Below are positions 9,324 through 17,431 of a stretch of DNA of 48,921 nt, piece after piece. Origin of the DNA: Caldilinea sp. CFX5. Lineage in GTDB: Bacteria; Chloroflexota; Anaerolineae; Caldilineales; Caldilineaceae. Made by a program: the position numbers and the translations under genes. The stretch is taken from positions 1 through 48,921 of the forward strand of contig QWII01000099.1 of assembly GCA_021405325.1 (NCBI GenBank), in the 5' to 3' direction. The first letter of the stretch is position 1; each line of letters starts with the position of its first letter. The notes beneath the pieces are model-generated. The model had not been told where the DNA came from. It saw only the letters and a list, made by a program, of their open reading frames with translations, and searched no databases.

Positions 9324-10385
9324 ATGATTCCAACCGTTTCCACCGACCAACGCGTCGCCGTAACGGTCTTGCAGATGTTGGTGACGGAAATCTTTGTGCG
9401 GTGCGCCATGCTGCCGGCAGATGCGGCGCTTTTGACCGAAACCTTGATCTATGCCGACCTAAGCGGTATTCATTCGCATGGCGTTTTGCGTGTACCCGAA
9501 TATGTGAAGAAACTGACCCACGGGGGCGTTGACCCGCAGGGGCGCCCACAAATTGTGCGTGACAGCGGCGCCTGTTTAGTGGTGGATGGCGGCAACAGCA
9601 TGGGGCAGATCGGCGCTCATTTTGCCATGCAGACCGTCTTGGAACGGGCGCAAAGTACGGGCATTGCCGCCGCCGCCATTCGTGGGAGCAACCATTGTGG
9701 CGCCATGGCCTATTATGCCGGCATGGCGTTACCCCATGACATGATCGGCATTGCCGCCACCAACGCGCTGCCGACGATGGCGCCGTGGGGTGGGGCCGAA
9801 CGGATCTTGGGCATCAACCCGCTCGCCGTCGCCATTCCCGCCGCTACGGAACTGCCGATTGTCTACGACGCGGCCTTTAGCGGCTCATCGCATGGCAAAA
9901 TTCGTATCTATCAACAAAAGGGCTTGACCCTGCCCGCAGGCTGGGCCTTTGACCGCAACGGCGCACCCACCACCGACCCGGCAGTGGCCATTGACGGCTT
10001 GTTGGCCCCCATCGGCGGCTTTAAGGGCACAGGGTTGGCGCTGATCATGGGCGTCCTGTCGTCGATGCTTAGCGGCGCCGCCTATGGCACGGAACTGGGC
10101 AGCATTGAAGCCGGCCCTCTCCCCGGACAGGACGGTCACTTTGTCGCCGCCTTGCGCATTAGTGCCTTTGAAGAAGTGGATCGTTTCAAAGCGCGGATCG
10201 ATGGCGCAATTCAACAGATCCATGCTTGCCGCCGGGCGCCGGGTGTTGATCGCCTCTATGCGCCCGATGAGCCGGAAGCCATCAGTCGGGAAAACTATCG
10301 CCGTGACGGCATTCCGTTGAATCGCGTCACGCTGGCCGATCTCAATCAAACCGCACAGGCGTTGGGCATTTCAACCCGGCTGTAA
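9324..10385 (+). CDS. malate/L-lactate dehydrogenase (LDH2/MDH2) family oxidoreductase
   Basis: The 353-aa product matches the LDH2 family of NAD(P)-dependent 2-hydroxy-acid dehydrogenases, which includes ureidoglycolate and sulfolactate dehydrogenases. The family signature GIHSHGVLRVPEY lies at about 48-60 and contains the active-site His. Further family features are GSNHCGAMAYY and a C-terminal GGFKGTGLALIM segment. The length is normal. ATG at 9324 follows a possible GTG at 9321; the ribosome site is weak (AGAAAGTG). A clear TATAAT promoter lies upstream, and 24 nt separate the stop from the next gene, a hydroxypyruvate-isomerase-like protein, so the pair probably works on a small hydroxy/oxo acid such as hydroxypyruvate or tartronate semialdehyde. 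The exact substrate cannot be decided. Confidence 0.88.
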   Translation: MIPTVSTDQRVAVTVLQMLVTEIFVRCAMLPADAALLTETLIYADLSGIHSHGVLRVPEYVKKLTHGGVDPQGRPQIVRDSGACLVVDGGNSMGQIGAHFAMQTVLERAQSTGIAAAAIRGSNHCGAMAYYAGMALPHDMIGIAATNALPTMAPWGGAERILGINPLAVAIPAATELPIVYDAAFSGSSHGKIRIYQQKGLTLPAGWAFDRNGAPTTDPAVAIDGLLAPIGGFKGTGLALIMGVLSSMLSGAAYGTELGSIEAGPLPGQDGHFVAALRISAFEEVDRFKARIDGAIQQIHACRRAPGVDRLYAPDEPEAISRENYRRDGIPLNRVTLADLNQTAQALGISTRL

Positions 10386-10409
10386 CCACCACAACGAACG
10401 GAGACCATC

Positions 10410-11195
10410 ATGGCGCTGAAGTTTGCCGCCAATCTATCCATGCTCTACCCCGACCGTCCTTTTTTGGAGCGCTTTGCCGCCGCACGCGCCGCCGGTTTTG
10501 CCGCCGTTGAGTTTCTCTTTCCCTATGAATTTGGCCATGCGGCAATTCGTCAGCGGCTGGACGAACATGGGTTGCAGGTGGTGTTGTTCAACATTTTTCC
10601 CGGCAACTTTGCCGCCGGCGAACGGGGCCTTCTCAGCCACCCTGGCCGACAAACCGACTTTCGCCGCACAATGGAAGAAGCGCTGACCTATGCGCAGGTG
10701 TTACAGTCGCCACGGATCCACGTCATGGTCGGCAACCGGCTGCCGGAAGTTGACTATCGGGTGCAGTTTGATACAATTCTGGAGAACCTGGCCTGGGCGA
10801 CGCCATTGGCGGCGGCGGCTGGCGTCACCTTGTTGGTCGAGCCGCTCAACGCCACCGACCAACCGCGTTACCTGATTCACAGCTCGGCGGATGGCATGGC
10901 AATTGTCGAAGCGGTGAATCACCCCAGTCTGCGCCTCCAATATGATGTCTATCACGCTCAGATGACCGAAGGCAATCTGCTCACGACGATCAAACGCCTG
11001 CTGCCCTGGATTGGTCATATCCAAATTTCGGATGTACCAGGTCGCCATGAGCCGGGAACGGGGGAGATCAACTACCCGGCGGTCTTCGCCACCCTGGAAG
11101 CGATTGGCTATCAAGGTTACATCGGTCTGGAGTACAATCCCGCCGGCGACACGGATCAATCACTGGCCTGGTTGCCGGTTGACCAGCGGAGGTAG
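10410..11195 (+). CDS. hyi: hydroxypyruvate isomerase family protein (Hyi/OtnI-like)
   Basis: The 261-aa product has the family's TIM-barrel pattern: MALKFAANLSMLYPDRPFLERF at the N-terminus, LLVEPLNATDQPRYL with the metal/catalytic Glu near 142, QYDVYHAQ, HIQISDVPGRHEPGTGEINY, and a final GLEYNP with the second Glu. This is the full length for a hydroxypyruvate isomerase, which interconverts hydroxypyruvate and tartronate semialdehyde. OtnI (2-oxo-tetronate isomerase) belongs to the same family and is an alternative; no OtnK or OtnC gene is present. GGAGA lies 8 nt before the ATG. It forms an operon with the LDH2-family gene. Confidence 0.85.
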   Translation: MALKFAANLSMLYPDRPFLERFAAARAAGFAAVEFLFPYEFGHAAIRQRLDEHGLQVVLFNIFPGNFAAGERGLLSHPGRQTDFRRTMEEALTYAQVLQSPRIHVMVGNRLPEVDYRVQFDTILENLAWATPLAAAAGVTLLVEPLNATDQPRYLIHSSADGMAIVEAVNHPSLRLQYDVYHAQMTEGNLLTTIKRLLPWIGHIQISDVPGRHEPGTGEINYPAVFATLEAIGYQGYIGLEYNPAGDTDQSLAWLPVDQRR

Positions 11196-11224
11196 GTAGC
11201 GATGGCGGGGCGTCACAGCAACAC

Positions 11225-11296
11225 GACAGCGGATTTAGGTGGCAACGGAGTTGCTCGATCCTGGTGAGTAATCCGTTCCTACCTAAATCCGCTGTC
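11225..11296. repeat. 16-bp inverted repeat with long loop
   Basis: GACAGCGGATTTAGGT (11225-11240) and its complement (11281-11296) enclose a 40-nt loop that can pair further (AACGGA with TCCGTT). It begins 29 nt after the hyi stop and is a likely 3' hairpin. Confidence 0.8.
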
Positions 11297-11363
11297 ATGT
11301 TCGGGGGCGCCGTTTTAGAAAAACGCTCATAAACCATAGCAAAAGGAACAAGGAGTCACTGCA

Positions 11364-11747
11364 ATGAAAATGGAACATGTTGCAATCAACGTCCCTGCGC
11401 CGGCGGAAATGGCCGCCTGGTACACCAAGCACTTGGGCATGCGGATTGTGTTGGCAAGCAAGGACGCCCCCTACATGCACTTTATTGCCGACGACGCCGG
11501 CAGTATGGTGGAACTCTATAATAATCCGGCGGCGCCCATGCCCGATTATGCCAATATGAGTCCCTTCAACTTCCACATGGCCTTCGCCACCAGCGATATT
11601 GAGGCGGAGCGCGCCCGCCTGGTCGCCGCCGGCGCCACGACCATCACCGAGATCACCACCACTGCGCGTGGCGACAAGTTGCTCTTCCTGCGCGATCCGT
11701 GGAACATTCCCTTCCAATTTGTGCAACGGAGTTCGCCGCTGCTGTAA
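11364..11747 (+). CDS. VOC/glyoxalase-family protein
   Basis: The 127-aa single-module protein has the beta-alpha-beta-beta-beta pattern of the vicinal oxygen chelate superfamily: MEHVAINVPAP with His5, a central MVELYNN with a likely Glu ligand, FHMAF with His in the second half, and a C-terminal DPWNIPFQFVQ. The final ligand position has Gln where Glu is usual, so the metal site may be modified. AAGGAG sits upstream of the ATG at good spacing. Such proteins include glyoxalases, dioxygenases and antibiotic-binding proteins; the sequence does not tell which. It stands alone between two hairpins. Confidence 0.82.
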   Translation: MKMEHVAINVPAPAEMAAWYTKHLGMRIVLASKDAPYMHFIADDAGSMVELYNNPAAPMPDYANMSPFNFHMAFATSDIEAERARLVAAGATTITEITTTARGDKLLFLRDPWNIPFQFVQRSSPLL

Positions 11748-11768
11748 ATCGCGCTATACAAGCGACTC

Positions 11769-11841
11769 ACCACAAAGACGCAAAGAACGCAAAGCACTAA
11801 ACAAACAACTTCGTGTCTTCGTGTCTTCGTGTCTTTGTGGT
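11769..11841. repeat. imperfect inverted repeat with TTCGTGTCT tandem units
   Basis: ACCACAAAGAC (11769-11779) pairs with GTCTTTGTGGT (11831-11841). The right arm carries three tandem units of about 9 bp (TTCGTGTCT). Its words resemble the arms of the palindrome at 37315-37380 (CACGAAGACACGAAG). It lies in the gap between the VOC gene and bcp. Confidence 0.8.
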
Positions 11842-11895
11842 CAATGTTTGGCATTCGGTTGCTGCGTTTGGACTGAAGCAAGAAGGAAAAGGCCG

Positions 11896-12357
11896 ATGGG
11901 AACAGTAGCGGTAGGCGATCCGGCGCCGGATTTTACGGCGCTGACCGAGCAAGGCGAACGGCTCAAATTAAGCGATCTGCGTGGCAAGCGGGTGATTCTC
12001 TATTTCTATCCCAAAGATGATACCACCGGTTGCACAACGCAAGCGTGTGGCTTTCGCGATCAATATCCGGTGATCGAAGAGAAAAACGCTGTTGTCCTGG
12101 GCGTCAGCCCGGACAATGTTAAATCGCACCAGAAATTTAAGACCAAATATAATCTGCCCTTTACCCTGCTGGTGGATGAGGATCACGCCGTGGCCGATGC
12201 CTATGGGGTTTGGGGTGAGAAGTCCATGTATGGCAAAAAGTATATGGGCATCATTCGCAGCCACTTTGTCATCGATGAAGAGGGGAAGGTCGTTGACGTA
12301 CAATATAAAGTGAGTCCGGCCGATAGCCCGAAAAAAGCGCTGCAAGCGCTTGGGTAG
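11896..12357 (+). CDS. bcp: thioredoxin-dependent thiol peroxidase (Bcp/PrxQ)
   Basis: The 153-aa product is a full-length PrxQ-type peroxiredoxin. It reduces hydrogen peroxide and organic hydroperoxides with electrons from thioredoxin. The active-site segment DDTTGCTTQACGFRD gives the peroxidatic Cys46 and resolving Cys51, five residues apart as in PrxQ. The open frame extends upstream to 11599, but the ATG at 11896 is chosen because it gives the family N-terminus (VGDPAPDF) and has GAAGGAAAAGG just upstream. A short terminator follows at 12406. Confidence 0.93.
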   Translation: MGTVAVGDPAPDFTALTEQGERLKLSDLRGKRVILYFYPKDDTTGCTTQACGFRDQYPVIEEKNAVVLGVSPDNVKSHQKFKTKYNLPFTLLVDEDHAVADAYGVWGEKSMYGKKYMGIIRSHFVIDEEGKVVDVQYKVSPADSPKKALQALG

Positions 12358-12405
12358 CGCAGACCCTTTTTCCGGGTTGCCACACTTCCCCCTTAATTAC
12401 CGGCG

Positions 12406-12439
12406 AAAAAGCGTGACACAACCCTGTGTCACGCTTTTT
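12406..12439 (+). terminator. rho-independent terminator after bcp
   Basis: Arms AAAAAGCGTGACACA (12406-12420) and its complement (12425-12439) with loop ACCC, ending in a T-rich tail. The 5' A-tract would make it work in both directions. Confidence 0.85.
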
Positions 12440-12561
12440 ATTTAACCCTGGTTACCGCTGTTAAGGCTTAAATAGCGCTGTAGGCGTTCGGCGGTTCGAG
12501 CGGCTGTCGATGTTATGATATACTATCCTTTTGAAATTTCGTAACAGTATGTAACGATTCA

Positions 12562-12616
12562 GCCCCTCCCTCCCCAAAGGAAGGGAACGGTTCCCTCCCT
12601 TTGGGGAGGGAGGGGC
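12562..12616. repeat. 25-bp inverted repeat, purine/pyrimidine arms
   Basis: Arms 12562-12586 and 12592-12616 match with one mismatch around a 5-nt loop. One arm is almost all pyrimidine. It sits in the 376-bp gap before the sigma-factor gene, which otherwise shows no gene. Confidence 0.85.
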
Positions 12617-12733
12617 GGCTACTTTCGTGCTTTTACCTGATGAAACCCGATCATTTATCGAATAGTAAATTAGTACAAAACGCGTATCCTTTGCGTTTGC
12701 CAAAACGTATCTTGATTGACCTGGATTGCCGGC

Positions 12734-13315
12734 ATGGATGACATCCAACGTGATGCCCCACTGGAAGAATCAATGCTGATTGGGCTGATTGAACGTGCTC
12801 AATCCAATGGGGATCCGGAAGCTTTCGACGGCTTGTATCTGCTCTTTGCCGATCGCATCTTCCGGTATCTTTTGGCGCGTCTGGGACGGGTGGAAATTGC
12901 GGAGGAGATTGTTTCACAGGTGTTTTTACATTTGATGGAAAAAATCGATCGCTATCAGATCGCCCCCAAAGACAACGCGACGATCTTTCCGGCCTGGCTC
13001 TATCGGCTGGCGCATAACAAGATGATTGACGTTTTACGCAAAATGCAGCGCCGGGAACATGTGGGCATTGAACAGGCCGAAATGGTTGCGGAACCGAAAT
13101 CGTTACTGGACGTTGTCGAAGAGCAGATCGATTTTGAACAGTTGTTGCGGACGCTCAAGCTTTTGAATGAACAACAGCGGCAGGTGCTGCTCTTGCGCTT
13201 TGTCGAAGGCTTTAGCATTGCCGAAACCGCCCAAATTTTGCAAAAAAGCGAAGGCGCCATCAAAGCATTACAACATCGCTCATTGGAGAATTTGCGCCGC
13301 TACTTACAGCAGTGA
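12734..13315 (+). CDS. ECF-type RNA polymerase sigma factor
   Basis: The product is 193 aa. Region 2 spans about 18-90 (FDGLYLLFADRIFRYL ... FPAWLYRLAHNKMIDVLRK) and region 4 about 132-190 (LNEQQRQVLLLRFVEGFSIAETAQILQKSEGAIKALQHRSLENL). No anti-sigma-type extension is present. The ATG at 12734 is preferred; TTG at 12716 is possible, and neither has a strong ribosome site. The next gene starts 9 nt after the stop and encodes a DUF5667-type membrane protein, the usual partner of this ECF type in Actinobacteria and Chloroflexi. The protein presumably redirects RNA polymerase to an envelope or stress regulon that is unknown here. Confidence 0.9.
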   Translation: MDDIQRDAPLEESMLIGLIERAQSNGDPEAFDGLYLLFADRIFRYLLARLGRVEIAEEIVSQVFLHLMEKIDRYQIAPKDNATIFPAWLYRLAHNKMIDVLRKMQRREHVGIEQAEMVAEPKSLLDVVEEQIDFEQLLRTLKLLNEQQRQVLLLRFVEGFSIAETAQILQKSEGAIKALQHRSLENLRRYLQQ

Positions 13316-13324
13316 TTGAGTATC

Positions 13325-15085
13325 ATGTTTGACGAGATTTTGGCCGATTGTTTGGAGGCGCTGGCAAAGGGCGCCACAATTCGTGATTGTTTAACGCGCT
13401 ACCCGGCGCAGGCAGCCGCGCTAGAGCCATTGCTGCGGTTGGCCGTCGCGCTTGGCCGGGAAGGGGAAACCCGGCTATCGCCTGACGCCTTTACTCAAGG
13501 TCGCCGCCTGCTCATGAGCGCAGCGCGGGCGCGCCAGGCGCAATCCAAACAAAAGAGCACAATTCACCATCGTCAACCCCGCGACATAGCACCGGCAACG
13601 CCCCAGCGACAAACGCCCTTTCCCCCCGATCCGCAACCCTATGCACAGAATGGTCGGCCACTACCACCGCGTACGGCGACGCGCACTATGCACGCGAAGC
13701 CGGCGCCGTGGCAGCTAAGGCTGCCGCGCTTGCTGCGTGTGGCGCTGGTGTTGCTTGCCGTGATCAGCGCCACAACCTTGTTCCGTCAGGTGGCGACCAG
13801 CCTGCCGGGGACATGGCTCTACCCGGTGAAGAGCGGCGGCGAACGCATGGTGGGGGTCTTGATGACCGCCGCCGGTGAAGAGGTTGCCTGGCAGGAGAAC
13901 CAACTGGAACGGCGTTTACAGGAGTTGGCCAGGTTGACCGACGCCAGTACAACTGCGGCCAGTGCAACCACGACCAGTGCAACCATGGCCGGTACAACCA
14001 CAGTGCAGAGCGCCGCCCAAACGGTGGAAAGCGCCTGGCAAGCGTTACTCACGGCCAGTGAGCGTTTAGCGGCCAACGAACGCACTGCCCTGCTTCAAGC
14101 ACAGATCGCCCGCTTTCAACAACTTGAAACAAGATGGGCTGGTCGCCCGGAAGCGGCGCCGCAAGTGGCCGTCATGACCCTACGCCGGTTGATCGCCGCC
14201 GGGGCAGCAGCCGTAGCGACACCCACACCACTTGAAGAAGCGACCATCGTGGCGGTGACGGCGACAGCAACAGCGCCAATGCCAACGATGACGATGACGC
14301 CGACGCCGACGCCGTCTGCTACAGCTACGCCGACAGTAACCCCAACTGCGCTTTTGCAGCCGAGCGCAACCGCGCCTGGCGCCCCCATTCTGGCGCCTTC
14401 GCCCACAGCCGCGCCTACGCTGGCGCCGGCGACCGTTGTTCCGGTTGTTCCCAGCCCAACGTTACCCCCTACGCCGCTGCCGGAAATTACAGTACAAATC
14501 CCGCGCCAGGAATCCAATGAGCAGGAGAGGGACGAGCATAAGGATGAAGAGGCGAGCGGCGCCGAAGCGCCAATGGCAACGCCTACGCCTTCGACGCCGG
14601 AAGCAACCCAAACGGGTGTAGAAACCGTGACCCCGGCCATCGGGGCAGGGCCGGAAGAGGGAACGCCGGCGCCCACTGTCTTGTCAACCGAAGCGGCGGC
14701 GACACCAACCGTTGCCGACCAAACCCCGACCATAACCAGCGGTGAGGGTGTATCGCCGCCGGCGACCAGAGCCGTGGCGCCGGCCACGGCTACCCCTGAA
14801 CCGGCGCTCACGAATACGACGCGCCCGACCAATCAGCCCAATGCCACCAAAACACCCAAAGCCTCGGCGACCCAAGCCTCGACTGAACCGGCAACACCCA
14901 ATGCACCCACGGCCGCACCGGTGACGACCACGGTTCCCTCCACCCCCATGGAAAGAACGCCTAACGCCACGACGCAGCCGCCCGTTGCGACGAAGGAAGT
15001 TGCAACTGAAACACCCGTCGCCGCCTCGCCAACCCCGCGCGCTACACCGTCTAGCGGGGAAGCAACAAAAACGCCCCAACCGTAG
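13325..15085 (+). CDS. DUF5667-type membrane protein with Thr/Pro-rich tail, likely sigma-factor partner
   Basis: The product is 586 aa. A cytoplasmic N-terminal region (about 1-130) includes a helical LADCLEALAKGATIRDCLTRYP segment like those of sigma-linked proteins. One membrane helix lies at about 136-153. A DUF5667-like domain follows (GTWLYPVKSGGERM ... WQENQLERRLQEL) to about 275. From about 300 to the end the chain is Thr/Pro/Ala-rich with many TPT and TAT units, likely a glycosylated or wall-spanning tail. ATG at 13325 or TTG at 13316; the sigma stop is at 13313-13315, so translation is probably coupled. It likely holds or releases the sigma factor in response to an envelope signal. 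This role is inferred from gene pairing. Confidence 0.75.
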   Translation: MFDEILADCLEALAKGATIRDCLTRYPAQAAALEPLLRLAVALGREGETRLSPDAFTQGRRLLMSAARARQAQSKQKSTIHHRQPRDIAPATPQRQTPFPPDPQPYAQNGRPLPPRTATRTMHAKPAPWQLRLPRLLRVALVLLAVISATTLFRQVATSLPGTWLYPVKSGGERMVGVLMTAAGEEVAWQENQLERRLQELARLTDASTTAASATTTSATMAGTTTVQSAAQTVESAWQALLTASERLAANERTALLQAQIARFQQLETRWAGRPEAAPQVAVMTLRRLIAAGAAAVATPTPLEEATIVAVTATATAPMPTMTMTPTPTPSATATPTVTPTALLQPSATAPGAPILAPSPTAAPTLAPATVVPVVPSPTLPPTPLPEITVQIPRQESNEQERDEHKDEEASGAEAPMATPTPSTPEATQTGVETVTPAIGAGPEEGTPAPTVLSTEAAATPTVADQTPTITSGEGVSPPATRAVAPATATPEPALTNTTRPTNQPNATKTPKASATQASTEPATPNAPTAAPVTTTVPSTPMERTPNATTQPPVATKEVATETPVAASPTPRATPSSGEATKTPQP

Positions 15086-15110
15086 CCGTTAATGCGTAAC
15101 ACCCAAGGCT

Positions 15111-15141
15111 GCTCTTGGCGAGTCACGGACTCGCCGAGAGC
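15111..15141. repeat. 14-bp inverted repeat, AGTCACGGACT family
   Basis: GCTCTTGGCGAGTC (15111-15124), loop ACG, and GACTCGCCGAGAGC (15128-15141) with one mismatch. The centre GAGTCACGGACTC is the shared family core in a shorter setting. It lies between convergent genes, 25 nt after the DUF5667 gene stop and 26 nt from the zinc-ribbon stop. Confidence 0.8.
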
Positions 15142-15167
15142 AAAAATTTATCAGCGATATTCGTCGA

Positions 15168-15431
15168 TCAAGCTTTATGGACCTGGGGAATGGCCAGGCC
15201 ACAATGCAGACAGGCGGTAGCGCCGGCGGGCGGCAAGGGGTTGCCGCAGCCTGGGCAACGGGTGGCAAGGCGGGTGCCACAGTGGGCGCAAAATTGCCAG
15301 TGGGGTTCAATCTCCTCCTGGCATTCATTACATTCCGCCATCAGTTGGTGAAAAGCAGCCCGTTGATTGATCAACGTGATCTCCGCATTGGCCGCATCCG
15401 TCGATAGCTCCATTGCTCTTTTCTGCTCCAT
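15168..15431 (-). CDS. small double zinc-ribbon protein
   Basis: The 87-aa product has a helical N-terminus (MEQKRAMELSTDAANAEITL) and then two zinc-ribbon units: CNEC...CAHC at about 43-62 and CPGC...CLHC at about 70-87. Such double zinc ribbons bind two Zn ions and are often found as tails or adaptors. The frame runs to 15578, but the ATG at 15431 has AAGGAG at correct spacing and gives a sensible N-terminus. It is transcribed away from the S1-like gene. No function can be assigned beyond zinc binding. Confidence 0.7.
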   Translation of the reverse strand: MEQKRAMELSTDAANAEITLINQRAAFHQLMAECNECQEEIEPHWQFCAHCGTRLATRCPGCGNPLPPAGATACLHCGLAIPQVHKA

Positions 15432-15536
15432 AACTCGATCTCCTTTGTGCATTCCTACGAAAAACAGCACGACAGCGCGCATTTCGCTTGTGGTCTTCAA
15501 GTCGGGTAGGTTGGTAGAGGGTAAGAGGGGGTGCTT

Positions 15537-15569
15537 AAAAAGGGGGTTTCTGTCAGAAACCCGCTTTTT
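15537..15569. terminator. bidirectional terminator-like hairpin
   Basis: AAAAAGGGGGTTTCTG (15537-15552) pairs with CAGAAACCCGCTTTTT (15554-15569), one mismatch. Outer segments GGTAAG (15520-15525) and CTTACC (15570-15575) also pair. It lies between divergent genes, where a terminator is unexpected; it may act as an attenuator for one of them. Confidence 0.6.
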
Positions 15570-15742
15570 GCTTACCATCTACGGAAAATATGTGCGCAAA
15601 TCATATCAACCCTTGGTTGCTTATGCAAGCGCGGAATTTGCTGATGGCAAGCAGGGCATAAAGCAGGCTCTACCTTGGCTATATCCTTGCCTGTATCCCA
15701 GTACTATACCCTGTTCTAGGCAAAAATGCTGGAAGGTCAGCT

Positions 15743-15767
15743 ACCATGATGCATGGTGGGGTATAAC
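15743..15767 (+). promoter_or_regulatory. palindrome next to a possible -10 box upstream of the S1-like gene
   Basis: ACCATG-ATG-CATGGT (15743-15757) is a perfect 6+3+6 inverted repeat. It ends 4 nt before TATAAC (15762-15767), a possible -10. The position suggests an operator, but no -35 is clear. The rest of the 397-bp gap (15432-15828) shows only the hairpin at 15537. Confidence 0.3.
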
Positions 15768-15828
15768 ATCTATCTACCCTACCGCCAAACAAAATGGCAA
15801 CTATCTAACAATGGGGAAAAGTGCAGCA

Positions 15829-17031
15829 ATGAGCGAAAAGGAACAGACACGAGAAGCAACGGTAGTGATGAGCAGCAGGGGGCATTCGGCGCAAGTAGAA
15901 GAATTTGGCGAGCAGGATAAATATAGTTCCTTCGCCCAACTCCTCGATCAATATCTGCCTGAACAACTAAAGCCCGGGCAACTTGTGGAAGGGCAGATTC
16001 TCCGCATCTCGCGCGATGGCATTATCATCGACATCGGCGCCAAACGCGATGCCATTGTACCCAAACAAGAGGTCAGCAAGCTGAGTGAAGAGTTCCTTGC
16101 GCGGCTGACCCAAGGCGGTACGGCGCCGGTTGTCGTCACCCACACGCCCAATGGTAACGAAGAGCTAGAAGTCTCCCTGCGTCGCGGGCTGGAAGAGACC
16201 GAATGGCAACAGGCCGAGGAGTTGCTACGCACCGGTGAAATTGTTCAGCGCGCCATTTCCGGGTTGAACAAGGGCGGTGTGCTGGTTGATTTTGGTACGC
16301 TTACCGGCTTTGTGCCAAACTCCCATTTGCCGACGCTCCAATACATTAATGATCAAAATGTCATCCAGCGCATGAAAGAGCAGATGATCGGCGATGTTCT
16401 GGCGCTCAAAGTGATTGAGATCAATCATCAGCGCCGCCGTCTTGTTCTCTCGGCCAAAGAGGCGGAACAGAGTTTGCGTCAGGGTCGCATCCAGGAGCTA
16501 AAGGTCGGCAGCATTGTCACGGGGCGCGTTGAAAATATTAAGGACTTCGGCGTCTTTGTCAATCTGGGCGGCGTCACCGGTCTGATCCATGTCACCAAGC
16601 TCGATTGGTTCCGGGTGGAGCATCCGGCGGAAATCTTGAAGATCGGCGACGAAGTGCAGGCCGTGGTCGAAGCCGTTGACCCGGAGCGGGGGCGCATTCG
16701 CCTCAACCGGCAGGCCGCACTGCCCGATCCGTGGCAGGTCTTGCCGACCGTCTACAACGTGGGCGATCTACTGGAAGGTACTGTCACCAACGTGACCGAT
16801 TTTGGCGTCTTTGTCCATCTCCCGATCGGCATTGAAGGACTGGTTCACAGCAGCGAACTGCATCCCACCGAAGGCGGCTTCCGCATTGTGCAGGTTGGCG
16901 ATAAGGTTGTGGCGCGCATCATTAACATGGCCCCGGAACACAAACGGCTGGGGTTGAGTCTGCGCCAGGTTTCGGAAGCGGATGAAGCAGAATGGCGAGC
17001 AAAACAGCAGGCGCAAGACGGAGAAGAATAA
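15829..17031 (+). CDS. rpsA: S1 RNA-binding domain protein, ribosomal protein S1-like
   Basis: The 400-aa product has four S1 OB-fold repeats at about 48-118, 133-205, 220-290 and 305-378, each with the VGxxVxGxVxxIxDFGVFVxL pattern best seen in repeats 3 and 4. Four-repeat S1 proteins of this length serve as ribosomal protein S1 in many non-proteobacteria, binding mRNA and helping translation start. The frame is open back to 15367, but there is no credible start with a signal before 15811-15829. ATG at 15829 (MSEKEQ) and ATG at 15811 (MGKSAA) are both possible; ribosome sites are weak. The RpsA name is a best fit; a paralogous S1-domain regulator is possible. Confidence 0.82.
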   Translation: MSEKEQTREATVVMSSRGHSAQVEEFGEQDKYSSFAQLLDQYLPEQLKPGQLVEGQILRISRDGIIIDIGAKRDAIVPKQEVSKLSEEFLARLTQGGTAPVVVTHTPNGNEELEVSLRRGLEETEWQQAEELLRTGEIVQRAISGLNKGGVLVDFGTLTGFVPNSHLPTLQYINDQNVIQRMKEQMIGDVLALKVIEINHQRRRLVLSAKEAEQSLRQGRIQELKVGSIVTGRVENIKDFGVFVNLGGVTGLIHVTKLDWFRVEHPAEILKIGDEVQAVVEAVDPERGRIRLNRQAALPDPWQVLPTVYNVGDLLEGTVTNVTDFGVFVHLPIGIEGLVHSSELHPTEGGFRIVQVGDKVVARIINMAPEHKRLGLSLRQVSEADEAEWRAKQQAQDGEE

Positions 17032-17041
17032 AGATTGGCCA

Positions 17042-17125
17042 GGATAGTTTACACGGATAGAGTGAACACGGCTTTTGGGATCATTCATCAGGTGGCGTTG
17101 AGCGTCTATCAGTGTAACTATCCTG
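17042..17125. repeat. imperfect inverted repeat after the S1-like gene
   Basis: GGATAGTTTACACGGATA (about 17042-17059) pairs imperfectly with TATCAGTGTAACTATCC (about 17108-17124). Similar words (ACACGGATA) occur in the nested repeat at 33896. It begins about 10 nt after the stop. Confidence 0.6.
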
Positions 17126-17322
17126 TCTATTTCTCTCTTGTCCGTGCTATGCTTTCGCCCCGGCTATGATCGCCCGTTGGCTTTCCTCCGCTCCCTTTTC
17201 CCCAGCTATGCGCTTGTTGGGCCTTCATGCCCAGCTATAACTTTCTTCTGTACAGCGATCTATAGTGTTTCGCTCCTCCTTGCAATACGGTCAATACTGT
17301 AGCAAAGCAATGTTCAACCACC
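17126..17322. other. noncoding stretch upstream of the transketolase genes
   Basis: Part of a 400-bp gap between 17031 and 17432. Apart from inverted repeats on both sides I see no gene, no tRNA and no clear promoter. GGCTATGATCGCCC and CAGCTATGCGC give weak repeated GCTATG words. Confidence 0.5.
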
Positions 17323-17390
17323 GCGGCGTAGGCGCGCCCCGTGCCGGATCAGTCGGCAAGACGGGCCGGCACAGGGCGCGCCTACGCCGC
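17323..17390. repeat. 25-bp inverted repeat, GGCGTAGGCGCGCCC arms
   Basis: Arms 17323-17347 and 17366-17390 match with one mismatch around an 18-nt loop. It lies 41 nt upstream of the transketolase start, so it would be in or near its 5' leader rather than at a 3' end. Confidence 0.88.
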
Positions 17391-17431
17391 CCAATGAGAA
17401 GCGAAGCCGTATAGCAAGAGGGAGAGAGGTA

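Noticed and set aside
11599..11895. N-terminal extension of Bcp
   Set aside because: It overlaps the VOC gene in another frame and runs through a palindrome; the normal Bcp start has its own ribosome site.
15367..15828. N-terminal extension of the S1-like protein
   Set aside because: The extension includes a hairpin and promoter-like sequence, has no start signal, and shows no domain; the S1 protein is complete without it.
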